NCBI GenBank assembly: GCA_023430545.1
Contig: JAEZAF010000199.1
Location: forward strand, 1-64,000
DNA: 64,000 nucleotides
Direction: 5' to 3'
Source of the DNA: Chloroflexota bacterium
GTDB taxonomy: Bacteria > Chloroflexota > Anaerolineae > Aggregatilineales > Phototrophicaceae
Positions 26,313 to 34,714 of this stretch are shown piece after piece. The position numbers and the translations under genes were made by a program. The notes under the pieces were generated by a model, which was not told the origin of the DNA, ran no database searches, and saw nothing but the letters and a program-made list of their open reading frames with translations. Position 1 is the stretch's first letter, and each line of letters opens with the position of its first letter.

Positions 26313-27444
26313 AGCGGTACTCCTCGACCTCGATGAAACGCTGCTCCGCAATCCTAATCAGGGCTTTGTACCCGCCTATCTTCATCTGATCGACCATTAC
26401 TTTGAGCAGCGCTTCGGGGTCACGGTGTCCAGTGCATTACTTCAGGCTGTGCGGACTTTAAGCAGCCCCCGAGATATGCGTCAATCCAATCTGGCAGTGA
26501 TGCTGGATCGGCTAGGCGCACCTGGTCAGATAGAGGAAGGCCAGCTTCTGGATGCAATTCAGGATTTCTATCTGAACCACTATCCTGAACTGCAAGTCTG
26601 CACCTCGCCGGTTGAACTCGCACCAGAACTGGTCAACGCACTGCGCCAGCGGGGTTATCGGCTGGTGATCGCGACCAACCCACTTTATCCGCAGGCCGCG
26701 ATCTATCAGCGGCTGAAGTGGGCTGGCCTGCCCTATACAGCAGACGATTACGATTTCATCACCACGGCTGACAATACGCACTTTGCCAAACCGAACCCTG
26801 CCTATTATGCCGAGATCATCGGTCGGCTGGGAATCGAACCGGACGAAGCGCTGATGATCGGGGACAGCGAGGGCAACGACATACGGCCTGCTGCTGAGAT
26901 CGGTATCCGGACACTGCTGGTGCAGCCGGGTGAACTTGGCGGCGTTTATCAGCAGATCAACCAGTTCGAGAACCTGACACCGCCCACGCTTGGTCCTGCC
27001 GGGGTAATCGCTCAGCTTCAGGGGAACACGGGCGCACTTTCCGGACTGCTGGAGACACTCCAGCCGCATTACTGGGATCAGCATCCCATACCGGGAGAAT
27101 GGTCTCCACTGGAGATTCTGTGTCATCTGGTAGAACGCGAACAGCATGTGCATCTGGCACGCATCAGACGGATCGTGGCAGAAAACAATCCCTTCATTGT
27201 CGATCCCGGCCCCGGCCAGCCGGTGCGGTGTGCCGAAACGGGTGATCTGGCGGCATCCACATTTGTTGAACTTCGCCAGCAGACAATCACGTTTCTGCAA
27301 GGTCTGCCGGAGGACGCCTGGCAGCGCCCCGCCCGTCACAGCATCTTTGGGCCGACCACACTGTTCGAAATGGCGATGTTCACCGCGCAGCACGACCGGC
27401 TGCATCTGCGCCAACTGTGTCAGACGATCGGACGCTGTCAATAA
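26305..27444 (+). CDS. HAD hydrolase fused to DinB-like domain
   Basis: This 379-residue protein has a HAD phosphatase domain at about residues 1-225: motif I DLDETL (D8 nucleophile, D10), motif II in VIATNP, Lys in FAKPNP and motif IV in MIGDSEGNDIRPA. The C-terminal part (about 245-379) looks like a DinB/YfiT four-helix bundle, with PGEWSPLEILCHLVERE and QHDRLHLRQL supplying the three metal-binding histidines. The HAD part should remove phosphate from a small molecule. DinB-like domains often act as metal-dependent thiol transferases or hydrolases. The ATG at 26305 is the true HAD start and overlaps the upstream gene by 8 bp. I know of no described function for this fusion. Confidence 0.85.
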   Translation: MIKAVLLDLDETLLRNPNQGFVPAYLHLIDHYFEQRFGVTVSSALLQAVRTLSSPRDMRQSNLAVMLDRLGAPGQIEEGQLLDAIQDFYLNHYPELQVCTSPVELAPELVNALRQRGYRLVIATNPLYPQAAIYQRLKWAGLPYTADDYDFITTADNTHFAKPNPAYYAEIIGRLGIEPDEALMIGDSEGNDIRPAAEIGIRTLLVQPGELGGVYQQINQFENLTPPTLGPAGVIAQLQGNTGALSGLLETLQPHYWDQHPIPGEWSPLEILCHLVEREQHVHLARIRRIVAENNPFIVDPGPGQPVRCAETGDLAASTFVELRQQTITFLQGLPEDAWQRPARHSIFGPTTLFEMAMFTAQHDRLHLRQLCQTIGRCQ

Positions 27445-27529
27445 ATCTTTTGACAGATTATGCTAAGATAGTAACATCAGCTTTTTCAGGCTCTTTATCC
27501 GTCCAGCACATGCAGCAGATTCCGGTTTA

Positions 27530-28684
27530 ATGGCTACTTCAAGCGCAGAAACAACCCGACATCGTTTGTTGATGCTTGAACCACTCGACGTGAATCGCAA
27601 GGCGTTCGAGAACTGGCGCTATGAAGTCGTCTGTCTTGAGGGTGATGATGTCGATGCGTTCAGCCTGATGGCCGCACAACCGGATGCTGTTCTGGCCGAT
27701 TTCTCATCGGTCACCACTGTGTTGTTTGAGTCGGTGCGGACGATGGACCCTTATCCTAGAGGGCCGCTGCTGGTGTTTGTAACCGAACATGCGGCCGCCA
27801 GCACCAGCGCGGATATCTGCCTTGCGCCGCAGCACGTCGAACTGCTGCTTCAGCCGCTGCTCCATGCAAGGGAAGATGCACGACGTCTGTACGAAAGCAA
27901 TCAGGCATTGCTGACATCCAACCACGAACTGAAACTTGAACTTCACCGCGAACGCCTGCTTCGTAATGCGTCTGAAGTGCTGAAGAACATGATCGTGCGC
28001 AACGTCTCGCATGAACTGCGCACGCCCCTGCTTCAGATCAAGACTGCTGTTGCGCTGATGGCTGAAACGCTGCCGTCACTTGGCCGCAATCACCAGGATG
28101 AGCCGGATCAGACCGCAACTCTGGTGGAACTGGCAACCGGGGCCACCACGAGACTCGAGACCCATGTGCGTAATATCACCATGCTGGGTGAGAGCATCGA
28201 TCCCAAAATCGGCCCGATGATTTTGCGTGATGCGGCTGAAGCGGCGCGGCGCAATCTGTTTCGTCTGTGGGAATTTCGCGATCAGGTGAATCGCATTCAG
28301 TTTCAGCTTCCGTCAGACCTGCCGCCGGTGCTTGGAGATAAAACCGGTATCAGCACTGTGCTCCAGCTTCTGCTGGATAACGCGTTGAAGTTCAGCACAC
28401 GTGAAGTGATCCTCAGCGCACATGTCTCGGAGAGTTCGAATACGGTGATGGTACGGGTCCGCGATTTCGGGATCGGCATCGCAGCAGAGGAAATTGACAA
28501 CATCTTTGACACCTTCTACCAGGTCGATGGCTCCGATACCCGTAGTTACGGGGGCGCGGGTGTTGGGCTGGCACTGGTCCGCATCATTCTGGCGCGGCAC
28601 GGCATCCAGATCCGCGTCGAAAGTGAGATCGGCGTGGGCAGCAGCTTCTGCTTCCGTATGCCAATCATGTCGAACCAGTCTTGA
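27530..28684 (+). CDS. Histidine kinase with receiver-like N-terminus
   Basis: This 384-residue soluble kinase has HisKA with H161 in NVSHELRTP, an N box LLLDNALKFS, G1 DFGIGI, and a GGAGVGLAL lid. Residues about 10-115 resemble a receiver domain: D57 in VLADFSS sits at the phospho-acceptor position, but the paired acidic residues after strand 1 and the conserved Lys are not evident. It is probably a pseudo-receiver sensing or protein-binding module. A coiled coil (about 115-150) links the two parts. It is transcribed alone and no cognate regulator is adjacent. Confidence 0.85.
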   Translation: MATSSAETTRHRLLMLEPLDVNRKAFENWRYEVVCLEGDDVDAFSLMAAQPDAVLADFSSVTTVLFESVRTMDPYPRGPLLVFVTEHAAASTSADICLAPQHVELLLQPLLHAREDARRLYESNQALLTSNHELKLELHRERLLRNASEVLKNMIVRNVSHELRTPLLQIKTAVALMAETLPSLGRNHQDEPDQTATLVELATGATTRLETHVRNITMLGESIDPKIGPMILRDAAEAARRNLFRLWEFRDQVNRIQFQLPSDLPPVLGDKTGISTVLQLLLDNALKFSTREVILSAHVSESSNTVMVRVRDFGIGIAAEEIDNIFDTFYQVDGSDTRSYGGAGVGLALVRIILARHGIQIRVESEIGVGSSFCFRMPIMSNQS

Positions 28685-28831
28685 TCAGTGGATGAATAGT
28701 TCTTTAGAATGCTGCTGTCCGTCTTTGTGCTTACGACACAGATACACTCCCTGATTTCATTATCGAAAGTCCAGATGAAAGTAGACTTTCCATTCGTGGA
28801 AACGTCTGTTTGTTCTGGGTAGGCTGTATCA

Positions 28832-28869
28832 CAATGTGTTACAGTTAGCCGAGAAAGGCTGTAACATTG
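28832..28869. repeat. Structured inverted repeat
   Basis: CAATGTGTTAC (28832-28842) pairs with GTAACATTG (28861-28869) with a two-base bulge, and AGCC (28847-28850) pairs with GGCT (28857-28860). No T-run follows. It may be an operator about 50 bases upstream of the -35 box, or a weak stem ending the kinase transcript. Confidence 0.5.
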
Positions 28870-28918
28870 GCAGCATCACTCGTTTTTAATAACTCTGTGA
28901 GCGTAACGGCAGCTTTTA

Positions 28919-28947
28919 TTGACCCTTTTTTGCGTGTGATGTATAAT
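28919..28947 (+). promoter_or_regulatory. Promoter of polyprenyl synthase gene
   Basis: TTGACC (28919-28924) and TATAAT (28942-28947) are 17 bases apart, a near-consensus sigma-70 promoter. It gives a leader of roughly 55 bases. Confidence 0.85.
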
Positions 28948-29008
28948 ACTTTTAGTTAGTTCTAAATGTCACAAACGTTAGTGACGGGGCTTGGTAGGGA
29001 CAATACTC

Positions 29009-29965
29009 ATGGCGATCAAAGATGCAGCGCAGTACGAGGTGGAAACGGCTCGTTCGGAAGAAATGACAGTCGACCAGTTTATCGAGCTGGGTCTACAGGA
29101 AATCGAAGCACTGATGCATCGCGTCGTCGAGACCGATGTCACCGTGCTGCGTGATGCCAGCCATCATATCCTGGCGGCTGGTGGCAAGCGGATTCGCCCG
29201 CGTCTGGTGCTCACCAGCTATGCAGCATGTGGTGGAGAGGATTTCCATCAGGTGGCCGCGCCAGCATCCGCACTTGAGCTGGTTCATACCGCCAGCGTCG
29301 TCCATGATGACATCAACGATCATGGCGTTCTGCGTCGGGGTCGGCCCTCCGTTAACGCCGTCTGGGGACGTACCTTCGCCCTGCTCACCGGTGACTTTCT
29401 GTTCACCAAAGTCTACGAGCTGATGGCCCCATATAAGGACCTGAACATCGTCCTTGCTGATGCTACCGTCGCACTGGTGGAAGGTGAAACCCTTCAGGCC
29501 AGCGCAGTGAAGGATAACAACCTTTCGCGCAAAACCTATATGGATATCATCGCCCGTAAGACCGCTGCCCTGTTCCAGGCTGGTGGCGTGATGGGTGCAC
29601 GTCTGGCAAACGGCACCGAACAGCAGGTGGAGGCGCTTGGCAAATTCGGTTTCAATATCGGTCTTGCCTTCCAGATTGTCGATGACATTCTCGACCTTGT
29701 TGGAGACAGCACAACGATCGGTAAGGTCGCCGGCCTCGATCGCGAACAGGGCAAGGGACTTTCTGCGGCCTATGCTGCCGAGAAGGACAGCCCCATCGAT
29801 GTCATTCAGCGCAAGCTACTGGAAGGTAACGCTATCGAAGAAGGCCGCCAGCAGGCGCTCAATCTGGTGCAGATGGCAATTTCTGAGCTGAACGTCCTGC
29901 CAGACAACGCTGGAAAACAGGCCCTTATCGCACTCGCACGCTCCACAGTTGAACGCGCTTACTAA
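29009..29965 (+). CDS. Trans-polyprenyl diphosphate synthase
   Basis: This 318-residue class I prenyltransferase elongates an allylic diphosphate with isopentenyl diphosphate, most likely to make the side chain of a respiratory quinone. It shows GGKRIRPRL, the first Asp-rich motif DDIND, the second DDILD in FQIVDDILDLVGD, and KTAALF. Small residues before the first Asp motif fit a long-chain product, but the exact length is not predictable. The ATG at 29009 follows TAGGGA. It is a single gene with a strong promoter. Confidence 0.9.
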   Translation: MAIKDAAQYEVETARSEEMTVDQFIELGLQEIEALMHRVVETDVTVLRDASHHILAAGGKRIRPRLVLTSYAACGGEDFHQVAAPASALELVHTASVVHDDINDHGVLRRGRPSVNAVWGRTFALLTGDFLFTKVYELMAPYKDLNIVLADATVALVEGETLQASAVKDNNLSRKTYMDIIARKTAALFQAGGVMGARLANGTEQQVEALGKFGFNIGLAFQIVDDILDLVGDSTTIGKVAGLDREQGKGLSAAYAAEKDSPIDVIQRKLLEGNAIEEGRQQALNLVQMAISELNVLPDNAGKQALIALARSTVERAY

Positions 29966-29986
29966 GTATCTGAGAATTGCGGAAAA

Positions 29987-30024
29987 GCGGACACGGCAGT
30001 GCCGTATCCCTACAAGTTGCATCC
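29987..30024. repeat. Dispersed intergenic palindromic repeat, copy 2
   Basis: It begins GCGGACACGGCAGTGCCGT and ends TCCCTACAAGTTGCATCC, nearly identical to 16005-16046. It lies 21 bp after the polyprenyl synthase stop. Confidence 0.8.
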
Positions 30025-30144
30025 ATACATGATACTTACCGAATCCGGTTCCCCTGGGAGCCGGATTTTTGTTTTCAGCCATGACGGTGGTAGTATCGCC
30101 TCTGGTATTTGACCTGAAAACCTCAAACCTGGGAACAGAGATCC

Positions 30145-31863
30145 ATGAGCCTGAGTGTCCTGACCATCGCTGAGATTCGCGCTGTTGAAGAGGCCGCCAA
30201 CGCCGCCGGTTATGCCTATGAGCAGATGATGGAAGACGCAGGCACAGCCGCCGCAGAACGTGCTGTCGCCTTGCTGGACGGCATTCAGCAGCCAAAAGTT
30301 ACGGTGCTGGTTGGCCCCGGTAACAACGGTGGTGACGGTCTGGTGGTCGGTCGTGTGATCGCACAGCAGATCCCTGATGCACAGGTGCGCTTCTATCTGC
30401 TCAGCCGCCGGGATGAAGCAAAAGATTCGGTTTTCGCCAGCGCACAGTCTGCCGGGCTGTTCATGGCGTACAGCGAGGATGACCGCGATCACCGGGTGCT
30501 GCGGAATATGGTCGCCAGTGCTGATCTGATCGTTGATGCCCTGCTCGGGATTGGCGCAAAGCCACCTTTGAAACAGCCGGTACAGCGCATCCTGCGCAGT
30601 GTGCGTCAGGCAGTGGAGGAACGCCGCAGTGCGTCACGCCTGCGCACACGCACGATTGATCCCACTGCCCCGAACCAGATCGAATACCCGCCGCGCCAGA
30701 TCATTCTGGCAATCGACTGTCCCAGCGGTCTGGACTGCGATACCGGCGAAATTGACTCCACTGTACTTCATGCAGAAGAGACAGTCACATTCATCGCGGC
30801 AAAACCCGGTGTGCTGATGTTCCCCGGTGCTGCCGCTGTAGGAAAGCTGCGTATCGCCCCGCTGGAGATGCCAGAAGGCTTTACACTTCCCGAGTCGAAA
30901 GTTCAACTACTCGATCATGCCGGGATTGCGGCCCTGCTTCCACCGCGTGCACCCGACAGTCACAAGGGAACCTTCGGCAAGGTGATGGTCATCGCCGGAT
31001 CGGGAAATTATACCGGGGCCGCCCTGCTGAGCAGCCGTGCAGCTTATCGCAGCGGTGCTGGCCTGGTGACGGTCGGTGTACCGGCTCCCGTCGCAGGCGC
31101 TCTCGCTGGTCAGCTTCTGGAAGCCACATGGCTGCTGCTGGCACATGATCTCGGTGTACTGAGTGCTAATGCTGCCGAGACCATCCATAAGGAAATCGAA
31201 GGTTATAAGTCGCTGCTGATCGGACCGGGATTAGGCACCGAATCGACCACGCTGGAACTGATCAGGCGGCTTTTCACGCGTAAGCCTGCCCAGTCAAAGC
31301 GTGATATGGGCTTTGGTGTGTCCACTGCCGAGGGTACAAGCGATTCTCAAACAGAAATCACACTACCACCGACGGTGATCGATGCAGATGGACTCAATCT
31401 GCTGTCTAAAATCGAGGAATGGTGGAAGTTACTGCCTGCCGAAACCGTGCTCACCCCTCATCCGGCGGAAATGGGCCGGCTGAGCCAGCTTTCGACTGAC
31501 GAAGTGCAGGCACAGCGGCTGGATCTGGCACGCGCTAAAACCGAGGAATGGAATGCGGTCGTTATCCTGAAAGGGGCGATGACGGTGATCGCTGCGCCAG
31601 ATGGCAGACTTACACTGTCACCCTTTAAAACGGATGCGCTGGCAACGGCGGGCACAGGAGATGTGCTGGCCGGTCTGATTGCCGGTCTGCTGGCACAAGG
31701 GCTAAAACCGTTCGATGCCGCACAGTCAGCGGTTTATATTCACGGTTTAGCGGGTGTAAAAGCCGCTGAACAGTTTGGCAGCGGCCAGCATCCCAGCGGG
31801 CGCAGCGTCCTCGCTGGGGATGTGCTGGATCATATTACAGAAGCATTCCGCGATTTCGCGTAG
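30145..31863 (+). CDS. nnr: Bifunctional NAD(P)H-hydrate epimerase/dehydratase
   Basis: Nnr (572 residues) repairs NADHX and NADPHX. The N-terminal epimerase (about 1-225) has GPGNNGGDGLVVGR and a LAIDCPSGLDCDTG segment. The C-terminal ADP/ATP-dependent dehydratase (about 245-572) has KVMVIAGSGNYTGAALL, VLTPHPAEMGRL, LKGAMTVIAAP and AGTGDVLAGLIAG. An insert of about 30 residues (near 385-405, with QSKRDMGFG) is longer than usual. The start at 30145 has GGGAAC upstream. It converges with the three small membrane genes on the minus strand. Confidence 0.95.
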   Translation: MSLSVLTIAEIRAVEEAANAAGYAYEQMMEDAGTAAAERAVALLDGIQQPKVTVLVGPGNNGGDGLVVGRVIAQQIPDAQVRFYLLSRRDEAKDSVFASAQSAGLFMAYSEDDRDHRVLRNMVASADLIVDALLGIGAKPPLKQPVQRILRSVRQAVEERRSASRLRTRTIDPTAPNQIEYPPRQIILAIDCPSGLDCDTGEIDSTVLHAEETVTFIAAKPGVLMFPGAAAVGKLRIAPLEMPEGFTLPESKVQLLDHAGIAALLPPRAPDSHKGTFGKVMVIAGSGNYTGAALLSSRAAYRSGAGLVTVGVPAPVAGALAGQLLEATWLLLAHDLGVLSANAAETIHKEIEGYKSLLIGPGLGTESTTLELIRRLFTRKPAQSKRDMGFGVSTAEGTSDSQTEITLPPTVIDADGLNLLSKIEEWWKLLPAETVLTPHPAEMGRLSQLSTDEVQAQRLDLARAKTEEWNAVVILKGAMTVIAAPDGRLTLSPFKTDALATAGTGDVLAGLIAGLLAQGLKPFDAAQSAVYIHGLAGVKAAEQFGSGQHPSGRSVLAGDVLDHITEAFRDFA

Positions 31864-31870
31864 CGTCAGA

Positions 31871-32131
31871 TTACATTGCAGGTGGCTGACCAAGCTCCGC
31901 CAGACGACGGCGTGCGGCAGCCTTGCCTTCTTCAATGCCTTCCTGCACTGGATCTGATGGGCCTAAGGTGCTGAGCCTGGCCTGTACACCGCTTGCCACC
32001 TGACTCACCCGGTCTACCGGACGGATGCGAGGCCCACGGATCAGCGTCAGGATACCGCCTGCCACCAGTCCCCAGAAAAAACCTGCCAGCACCGTACCTT
32101 CACGCAGTTGTTGTTTCTTTTGCAGCTTCAT
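31871..32131 (-). CDS. Small membrane protein, YtxH-like
   Basis: This 86-residue protein has one hydrophobic helix (about 13-31, VLAGFFWGLVAGGILTLI) followed by a charged, helical tail rich in Arg, Glu and Ala. The GxxxG-type helix plus amphipathic tail resembles YtxH stress proteins, but the match is weak. It is the last of three genes packed with gaps of 2-3 bp. Confidence 0.7.
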   Translation of the reverse strand: MKLQKKQQLREGTVLAGFFWGLVAGGILTLIRGPRIRPVDRVSQVASGVQARLSTLGPSDPVQEGIEEGKAAARRRLAELGQPPAM

Positions 32132-32133
32132 GG

Positions 32134-32607
32134 TTACTGATCCTTCGCAGTCCGGCGGACGGCACGTCGGATGCCGCCCAGTTCACGCAGAAACACCGAT
32201 GCACCGGCGGTGAAGCCTCCAAATTTGACCAGCGGCGTTGCCACACTCTCACTGACAAACTGCGCTGATCCCTTGACTGTCTTCAGCGTCTCCTGAAGAT
32301 TATTCAGCGCTGGCTTGATCTCATTCTGAAGGAGATTGACGAGGTTCGCGACCTGAATGACCAGCACCACCAGCGCCAGCGCAATCAGAATACCTTGCAG
32401 CATCAGGATGATGATAAACACATCACGCACCATGCCGAAAAATTCGGCTGCCCCCTGAACATTGGTTATCGCAAATATAAAGCTCACGATAAACAGCAGC
32501 AAAATCACACCCACGACCGCACCGCCAGCGATCATGGCATAGCGGGTAAATGGCAGGCTTTTCTTCTCTTCGGCTGCCGGGGGTTGGTAGGTCTCGACTT
32601 CAGACAT
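32134..32607 (-). CDS. Two-helix membrane protein, unknown
   Basis: This 157-residue protein has two membrane helices (about 24-50 and 62-87), then a helical region (about 88-125, LVNLLQNEIKPALNNL) like the amphipathic segment of DUF948-type proteins, and a basic C-terminus. The start at 32607 has AAGGATGATG upstream. It is the middle gene of the three-gene group. Function unknown. Confidence 0.75.
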   Translation of the reverse strand: MSEVETYQPPAAEEKKSLPFTRYAMIAGGAVVGVILLLFIVSFIFAITNVQGAAEFFGMVRDVFIIILMLQGILIALALVVLVIQVANLVNLLQNEIKPALNNLQETLKTVKGSAQFVSESVATPLVKFGGFTAGASVFLRELGGIRRAVRRTAKDQ

Positions 32608-32610
32608 GCA

Positions 32611-32895
32611 TCATCCTTTGCGTATGCTTCTGCGCCGCACGCGCTTTGAAGTCATGATACGTGCGACCATGAGGGCCACGAATGCTCCGACAAGTGCTGT
32701 GAGCAAATGCAGAGAGCCGACTTTAAAATAAGCGACATCAAAGATTACGCCCATCACATGACCAATCGCGAAACCCAACCAGCCCGAAAGCAGGAAAAGA
32801 GCGAGTCGACGTGCGTCGCCACCAAACACCAGATGGAAGGTGGAAGCGATAAAGGTTGACAAAATAAAACCAAAAACAAAGCTGGGACTAGGCAT
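32611..32895 (-). CDS. Small integral membrane protein, unknown
   Basis: This 94-residue protein has three hydrophobic helices (about 4-24, 30-52 and 60-82) and a strongly basic C-terminus (SKRVRRRSIRKG). It is the first gene of the three-gene group and is divergent from the START-like gene at 33034. Function unknown. Confidence 0.75.
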   Translation of the reverse strand: MPSPSFVFGFILSTFIASTFHLVFGGDARRLALFLLSGWLGFAIGHVMGVIFDVAYFKVGSLHLLTALVGAFVALMVARIMTSKRVRRRSIRKG

Positions 32896-32897
32896 GT

Positions 32898-32926
32898 TTG
32901 GCCGTAAATCGAATAGATGCTACAAT
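32898..32926 (+). promoter_or_regulatory. Candidate promoter of START-like gene
   Basis: TTGGCC (32898-32903) and TACAAT (32921-32926) are 17 bases apart, about 107 bases before the ATG at 33034. The -35 overlaps the start of the divergent small gene. Confidence 0.4.
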
Positions 32927-33033
32927 GAAAGGGTTAGTGTAACATAAATGCACCCTATGAACATCGCTTAGCTTGCCTGGTTGCCTGTTTGATTATTTCA
33001 TTGATTACCTGCATAACTGCATAACTGCTTACT

Positions 33034-34515
33034 ATGACACTTATTGATAATCGGATTTTGATTCCCGCTTCACAGGAGCGCATCTGGGCGCTGGTCAGCG
33101 ATCTACAGCAGAATCCCCAGTGGCAGGTCGATTGTGAGGCAGTCTCGATCCTGACGACGATGAAAAGCGGACAGGGGACGCGCTGGCGTTCCGTCTCCAA
33201 AAGTGGACGCGAACAGGTCCTTGAGATTACGGCCTGGTATGATCGGCTCGGCTATGAATACCGCATTGTCGATGGCACCAGCTTACAATCCAATAAGGGA
33301 CTATTCCGCCTGCAGGAGATCCCCGAAGGCACGATCGTTCAGTGGACCTTCAGCTATGAGCCTGCTGGCTTCCTCAGTGGGTTGCAGGATTCACTCCGCA
33401 CGCGCCGCAAGCTGGAATCCGAAATTGTAGACAGCCTGCGCCAGCTTTATCGGGTGATGACCAATCGCAGCCAACCAGCCAGCTTTGAGACCAAAGCCCT
33501 GATCCGCGAAGCGCCCGATGTTGAAGCACGCGCACACTATCAGCCGCGCCATCCCTCAAATGTCGAAGGTGTCACGGCCAGCGCTTCATCTGAAAGCTCA
33601 TCTGCTCCTGCCAGACCTGTCCCGGCTGAGGAACAGATCACACGGACTGGTATTGATCTGACGCCTGAACCACACATCGCAGAGGGTGATACACGGCCAA
33701 ATCCGGCTGTCAGCCCGACCGCCGTCCAGCCGATGGAACAAGTCGAGCCTGCTGAGCCAATTCAGCCCGCGCCAACAGAGGTGACAGAGACTACGGCTCC
33801 AGCCGCCCGTCAGACAACGGACGCGGACGCCGATGCTGCATTTCGTCCCCCTGCCCCAACGGTTACATCGACACCTGCTGTCCCGGTCGCCGACCCGGAT
33901 CAGACAGACAGACCTGCTGCTGTACCTGATACACTGACCTCTGAGATGCCTGTCTCTCAAACCGCTGAAACGGTCGAGATCTCCAGCATCTCCAGCCTGC
34001 CTTCAGTGTCAGAAGAAGCACCCGTATCAACATCCGTGCCGCCAGCGCCTCAACCTGAACCAGCCGCTGAACCAATCACCGCACAACCGAACTATTCGGA
34101 AGCAGTCAGCAAGCCTGACAGTGGTACCGAATCCATACTGGATACCCGCGAGGTCGATACGGCCAAGATCAGCGTCTTCGAGTTATTCGGTATTCCCAGA
34201 CCCAGCGAGACACAGGAAACGCAGCGCATTGACATACCGCAGATCAGCGACTCCAGTGATCTGATTGCTACCGTGGTCGATGACCCTGTCGAGCAGGTCA
34301 AACCTGTGGAACCGGTTCAGCCAACCAAATCCGAACCTGTATCTGAGACTTCGCCAGATCCAGCGGCGATTGCAGAAATACAGCAAAGGCGCACCGTCAC
34401 AACAACAGCGGTCGTTGTGGGGACGTATAGCGCTCCATATACCGGACGGATTGGCCTGCGCTGGCGGATGCGTCAGAAAGCGGTCAGCATCCGCCGTCCC
34501 CGTGGATCAGACTGA
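33034..34515 (+). CDS. SRPBCC (START-like) protein with long disordered tail
   Basis: Residues 1-145 form a polyketide-cyclase/START-like fold: the N-terminal strand IDNRILIPASQERIWALVSD, then WQVDCEAVSI, RWRSVSKSGREQVLEI and TIVQWTFSYEP. Such domains bind hydrophobic ligands in a deep cavity. Residues about 165-460 are rich in Pro, Glu, Thr and Ser, with repeated EPVQP-like phrases, and are probably disordered. A basic C-terminus (GLRWRMRQKAVSIRRPRG) follows. The whole is 493 residues, far longer than the usual 140-160. No membrane segment is seen. Ligand and role unknown. Confidence 0.8.
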   Translation: MTLIDNRILIPASQERIWALVSDLQQNPQWQVDCEAVSILTTMKSGQGTRWRSVSKSGREQVLEITAWYDRLGYEYRIVDGTSLQSNKGLFRLQEIPEGTIVQWTFSYEPAGFLSGLQDSLRTRRKLESEIVDSLRQLYRVMTNRSQPASFETKALIREAPDVEARAHYQPRHPSNVEGVTASASSESSSAPARPVPAEEQITRTGIDLTPEPHIAEGDTRPNPAVSPTAVQPMEQVEPAEPIQPAPTEVTETTAPAARQTTDADADAAFRPPAPTVTSTPAVPVADPDQTDRPAAVPDTLTSEMPVSQTAETVEISSISSLPSVSEEAPVSTSVPPAPQPEPAAEPITAQPNYSEAVSKPDSGTESILDTREVDTAKISVFELFGIPRPSETQETQRIDIPQISDSSDLIATVVDDPVEQVKPVEPVQPTKSEPVSETSPDPAAIAEIQQRRTVTTTAVVVGTYSAPYTGRIGLRWRMRQKAVSIRRPRGSD

Positions 34516-34540
34516 TCGCGTAAGCCAGAGATGAAGCAAA

Positions 34541-34575
34541 AAAAGAAGCGTCTGATTTGATCAGACGCTTCTTTT
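34541..34575. terminator. Strong bidirectional terminator
   Basis: A 16-bp stem including A/T pairs (34541-34556 with 34560-34575) and a 3-base loop has T-runs in both directions. It ends the START-like gene on the plus strand and tRNA-His on the minus strand. Confidence 0.9.
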
Positions 34576-34581
34576 GGTAGG

Positions 34582-34655
34582 GGTGGCTGACGGGGCTCGA
34601 ACCCGCGACCTTCTAGGCCACAACCAGACACTCTGCCAACTGAGCTACAGCCACC
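34582..34655 (-). tRNA. tRNA-His (GTG)
   Basis: Reading the minus strand, a 7-bp acceptor stem (GTGGCTG/CAGCCAC), D arm, an anticodon stem TCTGG/CTAGA around loop TTGTGGC, and a T arm with GTTCGA fold as a tRNA. The anticodon is GTG, histidine. The extra G at -1 (34655) and discriminator C73 (34582), both hallmarks of tRNA-His, are encoded. The 3' CCA is not encoded. Confidence 0.95.
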
Positions 34656-34714
34656 ATACTGCGAATAAGTATAGCAAATCCGCAGTACGGTGTCCAGACT
34701 AGGCTGAAAATTTC

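Larger units (their letters stand above)
28685..29008. other. Intergenic region with promoter and hairpin
   Basis: This 324-bp gap holds no gene. It contains an imperfect inverted repeat near 28790-28807, a longer hairpin at 28832-28869 and the promoter of the next gene at 28919-28947. Confidence 0.7.

Noticed and set aside
27449..27475. TTGACA followed by TAAGAT as a promoter for the kinase at 27530
   Set aside because: The boxes are only 8 bases apart, and no good -10 stands at 16-18 bases.
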